Part shown: positions 10,278 through 19,313 of the stretch, in pieces | How positions within the stretch are numbered: the stretch's first letter is position 1 | How the letters are laid out: every line of letters starts with the position of its first letter | Made by a program: the position numbers and the translations under genes | Source of the DNA: JASSUD01 sp031963415 | GTDB taxonomy: Bacteria > Pseudomonadota > Gammaproteobacteria > Burkholderiales > Burkholderiaceae | Assembly: GCA_031963415.1 (NCBI GenBank) | Contig: JASSUI010000001.1 | Coordinates: 2,666,001-2,730,000, forward strand | Direction: 5' to 3' | DNA: 64,000 bases | Notes under the pieces: model-generated | Told to the model about the DNA's origin: nothing | Databases searched by the model: none | Seen by the model: only the letters and a program-made list of their open reading frames with translations

Positions 10278-10787
10278 CGTTGCGTCGGAATCGGACCCCG
10301 CCCAATCTGGTGGATACAGGCCTCTTTTCACATCGCGGTGAAATGTTGAATAAGGCCAATCCGATACCTGTTTTACATAGCCATGCTTCACCGGGTTGAA
10401 GTGGCAATAATCCACATGGCGCACATAATCCCCTTCGTCGCGAATCAAATGCTCCCAATAACGCCGTTGCCAGATTCCTCGCTCGCCTTTGGCAACACGG
10501 CTCTGACTATGCGATTCATCTTTTGGCAGACGGCGGGAAAATCCAGCCTTGATCAATGCCCACCGCGTGGGATAATCCGCATCGCCTTCCGGCAGCGTCC
10601 ATACCGCATGCAGGTGATCAGGCAAAATCACCATCGCATCAATATGAAATGGATGCCTCGCCCTCACCTTTCGTACCACCATCCGCAGCAGAGCAACATG
10701 ATCCACAAGCAACGTCCGCTTTCTTTCAGCCAGATTAACGGTAAAAAAATACGTACCTCCCGCCATCTCAGCCCGCCGATAACGCAT
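10224..10787 (-). CDS. REP-associated tyrosine transposase (RAYT, Y1 family)
   Basis: The 187-aa protein is a single-domain HUH/Y1 transposase of the IS200-like RAYT family, which nicks and mobilises REP hairpins as single-stranded DNA. The HUH pair is visible in ILPDHLHAVW, and the family block GIWQRRYWEHLIRDE is followed by YVRHVDYCHFNPVKHGYV, which holds the candidate catalytic tyrosine. A GGGAGAGA ribosome site precedes the ATG. It is flanked on both sides by REP-like inverted pairs (10177-10277, 10801-10924 and 11023-11123), the expected partner DNA. The last residues (VGWGEIRTPTCL) are translated from a REP arm, so the natural C-terminus has been replaced or extended by the repeat. It sits between the tcB-tcC gene and tcA, probably as a later insertion. 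All expected motifs are present, so it may be active. Confidence 0.92.
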   Translation of the reverse strand: MRYRRAEMAGGTYFFTVNLAERKRTLLVDHVALLRMVVRKVRARHPFHIDAMVILPDHLHAVWTLPEGDADYPTRWALIKAGFSRRLPKDESHSQSRVAKGERGIWQRRYWEHLIRDEGDYVRHVDYCHFNPVKHGYVKQVSDWPYSTFHRDVKRGLYPPDWAGSDSDATVGWGEIRTPTCLRRQLG

Positions 10788-10800
10788 TTATCTCTCCCAC

Positions 10801-10924
10801 GTAGGTTGGGGTGACGGAGGAACCCCAACATCATTCCAGAAAGAATACCAACACAACCATCACCCAAACATCAGCCCAATTGCCATCACAAACACGTTGG
10901 GGTTCGTACCTCACCCCAACCTAC
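10801..10924. repeat. REP-like inverted pair, middle copy
   Basis: Two facing 29-bp arms at 10801-10829 and 10896-10924 match the arms in the flanking 194-bp repeats. The spacer is longer than in the other pairs and carries an extra stretch (ATTCCAGAAAGAAT). It lies directly upstream of the transposase ribosome site and is followed by GCGAGCT, as is the third copy. Confidence 0.88.
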
Positions 10925-10929
10925 GCGAG

Positions 10930-11123
10930 CTCCTCCACTTATGTCTTTGGGACGCCGCGCGGCCCCGATGATTTATGTTCTCAACAAATTCCTGCAAATT
11001 CCGTTAAGGCTTTCATCCAACCGTAGGTTGGGGTGACGAAGGAACCCCAACACAACCACCCTCCAAGCATCAGCCCAATTGCCATCACAAACACGTTGGG
11101 GTTCGTACCTCACCCCAACCTAC
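10930..11123. repeat. 194-bp direct repeat, copy 2 (leader plus REP pair)
   Basis: This is the second copy of the block at 10084-10277. The arms lie at 11023-11051 and 11095-11123. The leader portion (10930-11022) no longer precedes an intact gene: it has been separated from tcA by the transposase unit. The right arm has replaced the body of the truncated TcA-like reading frame at 11085-11210. Confidence 0.9.
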
Positions 11124-11210
11124 GCGAGCTACGCCGGCTAACTCGCCCGCCGCGAGGACGTTAGCAGCATCGGCTAGTTTTAACGTTGCTGGAAAAATCA
11201 TTTTGTTCAC
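11085..11210 (-). pseudogene. 5' remnant of a second TcA-like gene, truncated by a REP element
   Basis: A GTG start at 11210 is preceded by a good AAGGAG ribosome site at 7-9 bases spacing. The first residues, VNKMIFPATLKLADAANVL, resemble the N-terminus of the intact TcA downstream (MNKIVFPLKPDMKGPAVADL). After about 28 codons the frame enters a REP arm (GVARVGWGEVRTPTCL) and stops, giving 41 aa. It lies 67 bp behind the tcB-tcC stop, where a TcA or accessory Tc gene would be expected. I read it as the surviving start of a paralogous TcA-like gene lost in the rearrangement that brought in the RAYT/REP block. The similarity covers only about 20 residues, so homology is likely but not proven. 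Confidence 0.6.
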
Positions 11211-11276
11211 GGTCGGAGTCTCCTTCGATCCTGGCTGCTACACAATTTCGTAAAGTGCGAGTTCCTGGCCTGTTAT

Positions 11277-14200
11277 TCAGCCCTTGAACCAGCGGCCTAA
11301 ATTGAAGCCAGCAGCCAGAGCGACAAGCCCGACTCCCGCAAGGGCAACCCAACCAACAGGAGTAAAAAGAGAGGCAATTAACAGTGCTCCACCAACTGCC
11401 CCGAGAGCATTTACGACGCCTCCTGCGGTATCGCCACGCTCGAAGGCTCGAGCCGAGGCAACGCCGAAGCCAAGAGCGGCTGTCGCTCCTCCGAATAAAG
11501 TACCGCCGGCGGCTCCGATCGCCATGGATTCTGCAGATCCGAGAATCGCACCGGCGCCGTAGATGATTCCGCTCGTTGCTTCGCCGACACCACCAAGAGC
11601 TAATGGCACCGCCACCGCCAGATTGGGATCTTGTCCACCAGAAATCGCGGTAAACATACCGCTACCAAAGAACAATCCTCCGCCTAGTCCTCCGCCAATC
11701 GCACGCGCCGGCCATTCGTATCGAACCTGAATCGACGTCGGTGCCGGCGTGCCATGAGCCTCCACCGGGTGGCCAGCAAAAGCGCCTCGCCCGACAACGG
11801 AGGCAGAGCGAGGTCCCCAAATACTCTCGAACTCCGCTTGCGTAAGCTGCCCGCCGGGAGCACGGGCGCGTGCACGCTTGAATTCCGCTTCTCCAGCAGC
11901 ATGCTCGGGAGTTGGCGCACCCTTGATATCGCCCATCATCCAGCCTGACCCGTTGCTTCGGATCGCTGCTTGTGCGTCTGCCTTGCCCGGCGCTCCTGAC
12001 CAAAGATGCAATGTTCCATTCGGCCTTGCACCCGTTACGCTACGTGGTCGTGCTGCTTCTTGAAGTACTAATCGAGCCGCATCTGGAGCTGGAGCGAGCT
12101 CTGTCTGAGATTGAGTTGACTCGGGCTCTGCCATCTCGGCAGGTGAATGACTTGACTCTGGAGATGGGGTCGGAGTTTCAGAGCCGTCACGCGCACCTCG
12201 CGGTGGAGCAGTAACGGTTACCTCGATTGCATCTTGCTCCGTGCCGCCGTTACTAGAGGGTCCTTCGATTAGCGCAAGTTGTGCATCTGGAATCCACCAG
12301 TGACGTTCGGATTTGTTCCAAACTCTTGTCCCGCCACTCACGGCATATTGTTGACCATCAATCTCGACGGTCTGCGCTCTCACCCAATCCTCGTATTGTT
12401 TTCCGCTTGCTTCGGTATGAGTGGTCTGAGCTCTTCTTATTTCTTTGGGCTTTCCACCTATTGCAATGCCGTCCAATCCATATGAATCGCGAACATTGAC
12501 GGGATTGTTCCGACAGTATCGATATAGCTGTAGTCCATCCTTAAACCCGGCTGGATCACCGCTCGTCCACCTCCCCAACCAAGGCGCATAATATCGCGCG
12601 CCGAAGTAGTACATACCTGTTTCGTCATCCCGCTCCTTGCCACTGAACCGGTACCGCTTCAAACTCAAGTCGAATCCTGGTTTGGCCGAGCGATACGCCG
12701 TTGTTCCGTATGGATGGTATTCCTCATAGGAAATCGTATTGCCGTCCTCGTCCGTTTCCAATATCGCCGAGCCGAGGTGGTTCGCGTACTGATAGCGAAT
12801 CAGCACAGCATTCAGCGGATTGGCCGGATCGCTGTTGTCGTCATCTCGGGTCTTGGTATCGACCTGCGCGATGTGGCCCGCGTTGTCGCTGATGTGAACC
12901 GTCCAGCGCTCCAACCGTGTTTCGTTGGTGTCACGCCGACGGCGGCGGAAGATCATGACCGACCCCAGAAAGATCCATTCGAGCTTCAGGTTGCCGTTGC
13001 GCTCAATCACCTTGCGCAGGCGCTGCCCATCAAGGCCGTAGACGTAATACGCCGTTCCACCACCACCCAGATCTACCCGCCGCAACTGATCAATGAAGTT
13101 CCAGTCCATGGCGGCCAGGTGTGGCATCCGGGTCATGTTGCCGTAGGCGTCATAGTCGTAGGTTCCACTGTAGGGACCCGCGTCCGGATCGCCGGGCATG
13201 CTGGTGGCCGTCAGGCGGTTGGTGCGGTTGCCCGGGGCATCCTCAAAGGCGTATCGGTAGTGGCGCGTCCAGCCGTTGCCGATACCAGGCTGAGGCTGGA
13301 AGCGATGCTTGAGCACCTTGATGTTGCCCAACAGGTCGTACTCATACTCCTCGGTGTAGTTGCGCACCGCATCGGGATTGTTGGCATGTGGTAGCTGAAC
13401 GAAGTCGAGATCGGTATGGGTGCGGAGGGTATCGTTGCCCAGTCCCGCAAGTTCCCGCCCTGTGGCACGAATGAGCTGATAGATCGCGTCGTATTCGTAC
13501 AGGCTCTCCGGCTTGACCACCGCATTGTTGAAGTAGTGGGTCTGCTGGGCGTCGTCTCGAATCTGCGTGATGTTGCCAACCGGGTCGTAGTTGTACTGGA
13601 GGTTCTGCAGTCCCTGTGTTTGCGGATCCGTGCCTGACCTATAGGTCAGCAGGTTGGTGAGCCGGAACGTATTAGGGTCATAGAAATAACGGGTAAAGAC
13701 CTCGTTGCCATAGTGCGCAAACTGACGTTGGCCCTTGGCGTCGTAGTCTTGGGCTTTCAGGAACTCGATGAAGCTGCCCTGCCCTCTGATCTGGGCTTGC
13801 AGTGAGGCTAGAAAGTTGGACTCGTTGTAGGTGGGCACGATCACCGTACCGTCGGGTAGCGTGACACGGGTTGGACGATTCAGCGCATCATGCTGCGAAT
13901 TGGCGGTGAAGACTTCGGCGATTTCTAGCGCGGGATTGGCGGCGTCCTGGATGGCGTCCACATTCGGCTGTGCGGGCAACACGCTCCAGTCGAGGTTATT
14001 TTTATAGTCTATCGCCAGAACGCGATCAACGGATTTGGGGTTGCCTTTGAAGTCCAGCTCCGGCACGCGCATCATGCCGGCCTGGTCGAAGATCTGGTGG
14101 GCAGTACCGAGCAGGTTGAGTTGCTCGCCGTTGGCTAGGCGGTCGCCGTAGACGACGTAGTTGAACAGAATCTCGGCTTGCCCGGCTTCCTGCACAAAGG

Positions 14201-17200
14201 TGCTGACCGGGCGGTGCAGGTCGTCGTATTCGGCACGGAATTGGCGGCCGAATTCATCCCAGGTTTTGACCAACGCACTGAGGACATTCTTAAAGGTCCA
14301 GCGGCGCCCTTTTTCGGCGCTATCGCCAAAGATGGGCATACCGGCCATGCTGACGAAGCCACTGACCACTTCCCGCTGTTCCTGATCGAACATTTTCGAG
14401 AAGCGCCCGGTCAGGTCGCTTTCAGAGCGCACCGCTGCAGTCTTGCCACCGCCGTAATCAGAGACGGCGTAGATGGGACGCCCCAGGCTATCGAAGTGAA
14501 GCACACCCGGCGTATCGGCGTGCTTGGCGGCGAGCCAAGCAGCACGGCGTTCGGGATCGTTCAGCGGCTCGGGTTGCGCGGTGGGGTCGGGACTGCCGCG
14601 ATCAATATACCACTGGCTCTGCTTGACTGTGTCGTTGGCATCGAACACCTTTTGCATCCAAGGATTGAATTCAACTCGGGCGAAAGTGCCATTGGGGAAC
14701 AGAGTGCGGACATTTCGCCCGACGGGATCGTAGAAGAGGATGGGCGTGACGCCGATTTGACGCAGTACATTTTCGTCCTCGTATTCGTGCGTGGTGCTGA
14801 AATAAGGCTCGTACTGCTTAACGGGCTTGCCTTTGTTGTTGAGGATCGTTCGCCCGTTGCCCACCCAACGTGGATTAGCATCCACTTCCACCTTAGTGCC
14901 GTCCTCGTTCACCTTGAAAGCCTTACCTGGATGGGCCTGCGCCTTGATCATCGCGACGCCACCGCTGCCGTTTGAGTAGGTGTAGCTTTCCTGCCAACGG
15001 GGATTACCGGCACCGTGCTGCTCGCGAGCAAAGGTATGTACGTAGTTAGGCTTGCGGTTGTTGATCCAGTCAAACAATTCGTATTCCATTCGCGTCGTCG
15101 GATCGGCAAGTGTGTCACCGTCTGCTGAGCCGACCTTGCCCATGATGGCAGTCTTGACCACCATGCCTAGCTCATCATGTTCGACGGCGGAACGGTTCTT
15201 GTTGAGGTCTGTCATCAGCACAGGGCCGAGAACGCGGTAGTCATTCGTTGCGGTGACAACGTTCCACGTCGCCTGTTTGACCTCTACCCTCTCCACGAGC
15301 AGGTCGTATTGATCGAGCGTGGCGATTGTTTCCACTCCCAATGGATCCTTTGCCCCAATGGGAAGCCAAAAGTGAGCGCGAGGATTGGCAGGATAGATCG
15401 CCGTGCTGGATGGTATCCACCAGTTGGTGTCACCGATGAAATGAACGTAGCCCGCAGCAGCAAACTCGTCGTCGCTGACCTTGCCGACATAGTATGCTGC
15501 CGTGACACCAGGGGTAAATGCAAGCTTGTAGCTCTGATAGCTCAGCCCAAGTGAATCCCATTGCCCCAATGGCAACGGGTTTAGCACGTTGTTTAGGAAC
15601 AGGGTACGACTATGGGTTAGAAGACGCTTCTGTGGTATTACGCCATCGGCGATGACTTCGTAGTCGATCGGGGCAGCACCAGCAATCTTTGCCTTTATCT
15701 CATCAAACTGAAACAAAGCGGCATCTGGTGCAATGCCGGTGATCTCATAACTTCTTAATTCGAAGGGGACTCGCAAACGGTAGACTTCTGGCGGGATGCC
15801 TTGCTCGATGTCGGGCGTGTATTCCGTTTCGGCATAGGTAATGTAGCGCCGCTGCTGTTCTCGAGTGACGTCTGCGGGGAGCAACGGATCAGCAATCTTA
15901 CGGCCGTAAACCACCGAGCAGGACTTGAGCGCGTTACCGTACTCGTCCAGTTCGAGCCCAAACGTATGCGAGATGCGAGGATCGGCCGGGTTGCGCTCGT
16001 AGTTGAGCGTAATGGATTCGCGACCAACCGGAAAGAAAACACCATGCCGCTGATGGCCACGCGACTGCAGCCATCGGATCTCGAAGTTATTCTCGGTGAC
16101 CGTGTACGGATGTTGATCTTCTGGCGAGCCGTCATAACTATATATTTCCTGCCGCAGCGGTAAGCCTTTCAATGCGCGTACACACTCGCGAAGTTCATCG
16201 GCATCCAATCCCGCAGGCAGAGCGGGTTCGGGAATATGTTGTTCCTGTCGATAATACTCGTGGCGGTACTGGTGCAGGATGCGATTTTGGTCTTGGAACG
16301 CCCCCGTGTGATACCAGGTGCGGGTAGTAACGGGAGGCTGATTCAGCTCAGGCGCCAAGTCTTGAGTGCCATTCATGCTTTGAACACCCACGGCATAATC
16401 TTCGAAAGCCTCGGTATCCCATTGTTCCAACATGCCGAAGCCGCGAAATTCGCGCTCTTCTCCGTCGAAGTAGCCGTGGTGATAAGCGTAGCGGGTTAGG
16501 AAGCGGTTGCGACTGATGTAGTCTAAGATTTCGACGCGCTCAACCACGTGCACTGGGAATGGCAGGCGTGTAATCCAGGGTTTGCCGTCGCGCTTGTCTT
16601 GAAGGTAGAACTTGGTTGAAGGAGCATAGTCGACACGGGCTTCAGCACCGAGATTGTTGATTGTTCTGACTAGCAGATGCGGCTTGTGCCCGCCCATTAG
16701 GTTGACATAGCGCACCGGCTGCTGGGCATCGCCGGGAAGGGGTGACGACCAGACCAGGCAGGCTGTCCCGTTACCGAGCAGGTCAGTGAGGATAATGTTT
16801 ACGACATCATCGACACGCACAGAGACCTTCAGGAGATGCGGCTGGCTCCAACTGTTGCCCGACTGATTGAAGTACAGGCGAACACCGTCACGGTGAAGGT
16901 AGATGACGTCGGTGGTGCCGCTGCCGTCAATGTCGGCCAAGCGAATTCGCTTCTGATCGAACTGGTCGGGGTTGTCAAAAATCGGCGCACTTTCCATCGT
17001 GATCTTGGCACCGAAGCGACCATAGCCTAGGTTGGGCCAGTAGCAGATTTCGCCGTTGCGGATGCGGACGATGTCGGTCAAGCCGTCGCCGGAGAGGTCG
17101 GCAAGGTAGATAGATTGCGTGCCATCGGCAAAGACGATGCGAGGACCTTGCTCCTCATCGAGCGCCTGCGCGACGCGCCGCGCGGAGCCAAAGCCATCTT

Positions 17201-19019
17201 CGGCGAGCGAAGCGTGCCAGACAAAGGCGTCCTCTTCAGTAATGAGCACATCCGCATAGCCATCACCGTCTAGATCAATGAACTTGAGATTCGGATCGCG
17301 CAGATCACGGTTCAGGCGCGAGGTGAAGGGGCGGAACGGCTGCCAGCCTTCGGCCTCGTCATGCTCATAGAGGCCGAACACGGGTCCGTCGATGACCACG
17401 ACGTCGGGCTGACCGTCGCCCGCCAGGTCCATGAACTCCGCGCCGCCGCTCAGGGCAATGTTGGGCTTGAATGCGACGGTTTCAAGCGGGGCAAACTGCG
17501 CCTTCACCTGCTCCCGGCCGTCGGGCAATTTTTCTGGGATCGGGCTGAGATTGCGTTTGTAATACCAAGCACCAGCCTGCTCCGTGAGGATGCCGGGAAT
17601 GCCTTCACCGTGCAGATCGGTCCAACGGTAGGCACGTCCATCCAAGCCAATCGGGAGATTTTCGAGGCTGAATGGATTCACCTCTTCCAGTGTGTCCTGC
17701 ACGACGGGCTCGGTGTATTCGAATTCGACACTCGGCAAACTACGCTGGTCGTAGTAGCCGCCATTGTTGCGACGATAGCCAGTTTGACTGACCTTGCGCA
17801 GGAAAGTGTAGATTATTGGGCTGCGGACATCCGGGGGGGTCAGCTCATCTGAATAGGTGAGGTCAGTAGAGCGCACGAGGCAATCGCGTCCCACTCCTGC
17901 CTCGTTCGGGAAGTGGTGAAACATCAGCACACGCTGACAAAGTCGTGTAGTACGAATCTCGAAGCCGGAACGATAGGAAGAGAACGGGTCAGGGCGGTAG
18001 GCCCATGCGCCTTGGTCATTTGGCTTGGGGGTGGCACCATCGTGTTCGCCATAGTCGAACACCACCTCGAACATCCATTCGGCGTTAGCAATCTGCTTGT
18101 TGATCTGCGCCTTGTCCAGGAAACGAGGCCGATGGCCAACGTTGTCGAGCAATGGCGTGCGGTTACCGTAGTGAATTCGCTTAAGGTAGCGGTTGGCCGT
18201 GCGACGGGTATCGCTCTGCGGCCCGCGGTTGCGCTCATGGACCTGGCCCAGATCGACGCCGAGCCCGTCTTCTGCCTTGAAACGATAGAGCACGGCGTTA
18301 CCCTTATCGTCGCGCGTTTCACAGATCAACCAAGTGAAAGTACGCGTTGGATCGAGCGGATCGGCAATGCGGGAATCCGCGTCCAGACCGTAGAGAGTGA
18401 GAATATTGTCCTTGGAGATCGAACGCCAGTGGATATCGCCCGTGGCGCCGATCTTGCTCCAGCGCTCGATGCGGGCAAAGAGTCTTTCAATGCGCGGACG
18501 GTAGCGACGGATACGGTAGCCTTCGAGTTCGTCTTCATGGATGACCAAACGACCAGATGGGTCGCGCACCCAAAATCGGTCAGGGTCACGCTGGTAGCCA
18601 GGATGGCTTGCTACCCAGCTTCCGTCGACATCCTGCCGGTACACCGGGACCAGGTCTTCGGCACCGGAGAAGATGAAGACGTCCGAATCCTCTGCGTCGC
18701 AGTATTGTGGAAGACCTCTATTGGTCTTACGCGTGATCGAAGGAAGAGAAAGGCTCCAACCGAACCCAAAGGGACCATTGCCAGCACCAGAATCGTACGA
18801 GAGAGAAAGTTGAGGAGAAAAACCAGAGCGGCCTGGCGAGGTGGCAATAGGGATACTCATCGAACCCGTGCCAGTCATTGGATTGGCGGCAAATTTTTCG
18901 CCTATACCGCGAATAGCGCCACCACCTTTAGGCAGGCTTAGCGAGGGGGCTGCCACACCGAACGAGCTGTCGTCGGATGGCTTTTTTGATTCGCCGCCTG
19001 AACTCGATGCATTCAGCAT
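11277..19019 (-). CDS. Tc toxin TcB-TcC fusion protein with Rhs core and variable C-terminal toxin region
   Basis: The start chosen is the ATG at 19019, preceded by CAGGAG at 5 bases spacing; a frame-compatible ATG at 19064 has no such site. That gives 2580 aa. Visible parts: SpvB domain (about 10-330, GEKFAANPMTGTGSMSIPI, FGFGWSLSLP); FG-GAP/VCBS-like beta-propeller repeats (near 560-720, FIDLDGDGYADVLI); TcdB middle regions; Rhs/YD repeats (about 1700-2080); and the conserved Rhs core near 2120 (ERDDETGMYYFGARYYAP) ending in RDSYGLDG near 2181, a variant of the usual DPxGL autoproteolysis site. The remaining 396 residues are the lineage-specific part: a Pro/Ser/Glu-rich linker, a polar block with LHLWSGAP, and about 145 Gly/Ala-rich residues with several hydrophobic segments. 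TcB and TcC are separate genes in classical Photorhabdus loci but fused here. No immunity gene follows, as is normal for Tc toxins aimed at eukaryotes. Confidence 0.94.
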   Translation of the reverse strand: MLNASSSGGESKKPSDDSSFGVAAPSLSLPKGGGAIRGIGEKFAANPMTGTGSMSIPIATSPGRSGFSPQLSLSYDSGAGNGPFGFGWSLSLPSITRKTNRGLPQYCDAEDSDVFIFSGAEDLVPVYRQDVDGSWVASHPGYQRDPDRFWVRDPSGRLVIHEDELEGYRIRRYRPRIERLFARIERWSKIGATGDIHWRSISKDNILTLYGLDADSRIADPLDPTRTFTWLICETRDDKGNAVLYRFKAEDGLGVDLGQVHERNRGPQSDTRRTANRYLKRIHYGNRTPLLDNVGHRPRFLDKAQINKQIANAEWMFEVVFDYGEHDGATPKPNDQGAWAYRPDPFSSYRSGFEIRTTRLCQRVLMFHHFPNEAGVGRDCLVRSTDLTYSDELTPPDVRSPIIYTFLRKVSQTGYRRNNGGYYDQRSLPSVEFEYTEPVVQDTLEEVNPFSLENLPIGLDGRAYRWTDLHGEGIPGILTEQAGAWYYKRNLSPIPEKLPDGREQVKAQFAPLETVAFKPNIALSGGAEFMDLAGDGQPDVVVIDGPVFGLYEHDEAEGWQPFRPFTSRLNRDLRDPNLKFIDLDGDGYADVLITEEDAFVWHASLAEDGFGSARRVAQALDEEQGPRIVFADGTQSIYLADLSGDGLTDIVRIRNGEICYWPNLGYGRFGAKITMESAPIFDNPDQFDQKRIRLADIDGSGTTDVIYLHRDGVRLYFNQSGNSWSQPHLLKVSVRVDDVVNIILTDLLGNGTACLVWSSPLPGDAQQPVRYVNLMGGHKPHLLVRTINNLGAEARVDYAPSTKFYLQDKRDGKPWITRLPFPVHVVERVEILDYISRNRFLTRYAYHHGYFDGEEREFRGFGMLEQWDTEAFEDYAVGVQSMNGTQDLAPELNQPPVTTRTWYHTGAFQDQNRILHQYRHEYYRQEQHIPEPALPAGLDADELRECVRALKGLPLRQEIYSYDGSPEDQHPYTVTENNFEIRWLQSRGHQRHGVFFPVGRESITLNYERNPADPRISHTFGLELDEYGNALKSCSVVYGRKIADPLLPADVTREQQRRYITYAETEYTPDIEQGIPPEVYRLRVPFELRSYEITGIAPDAALFQFDEIKAKIAGAAPIDYEVIADGVIPQKRLLTHSRTLFLNNVLNPLPLGQWDSLGLSYQSYKLAFTPGVTAAYYVGKVSDDEFAAAGYVHFIGDTNWWIPSSTAIYPANPRAHFWLPIGAKDPLGVETIATLDQYDLLVERVEVKQATWNVVTATNDYRVLGPVLMTDLNKNRSAVEHDELGMVVKTAIMGKVGSADGDTLADPTTRMEYELFDWINNRKPNYVHTFAREQHGAGNPRWQESYTYSNGSGGVAMIKAQAHPGKAFKVNEDGTKVEVDANPRWVGNGRTILNNKGKPVKQYEPYFSTTHEYEDENVLRQIGVTPILFYDPVGRNVRTLFPNGTFARVEFNPWMQKVFDANDTVKQSQWYIDRGSPDPTAQPEPLNDPERRAAWLAAKHADTPGVLHFDSLGRPIYAVSDYGGGKTAAVRSESDLTGRFSKMFDQEQREVVSGFVSMAGMPIFGDSAEKGRRWTFKNVLSALVKTWDEFGRQFRAEYDDLHRPVSTFVQEAGQAEILFNYVVYGDRLANGEQLNLLGTAHQIFDQAGMMRVPELDFKGNPKSVDRVLAIDYKNNLDWSVLPAQPNVDAIQDAANPALEIAEVFTANSQHDALNRPTRVTLPDGTVIVPTYNESNFLASLQAQIRGQGSFIEFLKAQDYDAKGQRQFAHYGNEVFTRYFYDPNTFRLTNLLTYRSGTDPQTQGLQNLQYNYDPVGNITQIRDDAQQTHYFNNAVVKPESLYEYDAIYQLIRATGRELAGLGNDTLRTHTDLDFVQLPHANNPDAVRNYTEEYEYDLLGNIKVLKHRFQPQPGIGNGWTRHYRYAFEDAPGNRTNRLTATSMPGDPDAGPYSGTYDYDAYGNMTRMPHLAAMDWNFIDQLRRVDLGGGGTAYYVYGLDGQRLRKVIERNGNLKLEWIFLGSVMIFRRRRRDTNETRLERWTVHISDNAGHIAQVDTKTRDDDNSDPANPLNAVLIRYQYANHLGSAILETDEDGNTISYEEYHPYGTTAYRSAKPGFDLSLKRYRFSGKERDDETGMYYFGARYYAPWLGRWTSGDPAGFKDGLQLYRYCRNNPVNVRDSYGLDGIAIGGKPKEIRRAQTTHTEASGKQYEDWVRAQTVEIDGQQYAVSGGTRVWNKSERHWWIPDAQLALIEGPSSNGGTEQDAIEVTVTAPPRGARDGSETPTPSPESSHSPAEMAEPESTQSQTELAPAPDAARLVLQEAARPRSVTGARPNGTLHLWSGAPGKADAQAAIRSNGSGWMMGDIKGAPTPEHAAGEAEFKRARARAPGGQLTQAEFESIWGPRSASVVGRGAFAGHPVEAHGTPAPTSIQVRYEWPARAIGGGLGGGLFFGSGMFTAISGGQDPNLAVAVPLALGGVGEATSGIIYGAGAILGSAESMAIGAAGGTLFGGATAALGFGVASARAFERGDTAGGVVNALGAVGGALLIASLFTPVGWVALAGVGLVALAAGFNLGRWFKG

Positions 19020-19159
19020 GAATTCTCCTGGTATCGGCTTCTCAAAAAACTGCAATACATGCAATATGATGAGGAAGCCTTTCTTTTTTAATCTTAGCCG
19101 TAAGACTGTTCTCTTTCCCCCCGGAAATCACTCAGGTCTCTCTCTGATTTCAAATTCTG

Positions 19160-19178
19160 GCAACTATCCAATAGTTGC
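19160..19178. promoter_or_regulatory. Perfect 8-bp palindrome upstream of the tc operon
   Basis: GCAACTAT-CCA-ATAGTTGC is a perfect inverted repeat with a 3-bp spacer, about 140 bp upstream of the tcB-tcC start. Its size and symmetry suit a dimeric regulator. No regulator gene is next to it, and the assignment as an operator is inference. Confidence 0.4.
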
Positions 19179-19216
19179 TCCGTAATGTAATGATTCGATT
19201 AAATCTGTCGGGTAGT

Positions 19217-19244
19217 GTTGGGGTTCGTACCTCACCCCAACCTA
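19217..19244. repeat. REP-like arm (isolated)
   Basis: This single arm matches the right-hand REP arms at 10896-10924 and 11095-11123 (GTTGGGGTTCGTACCTCACC and onward). It lies upstream of the tc operon, so REP sequences bracket the tcB-tcC gene. Confidence 0.8.
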
Positions 19245-19313
19245 AAGATGAAAATTACCATTTTCATTTTTTACTATTAGATGGGGCAGCGCGCTAACGC
19301 GGAGAGGATAGCC

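Noticed and set aside
14178..14975. 265-codon plus-strand frame inside the tcB-tcC gene
   Set aside because: It is also antisense to the Rhs part, with no ribosome site or domain.
17913..18941. 342-codon plus-strand frame inside the tcB-tcC gene
   Set aside because: It is antisense to a strongly supported coding region and arises from the GC-rich codon pattern of the real gene; no domain was recognised.
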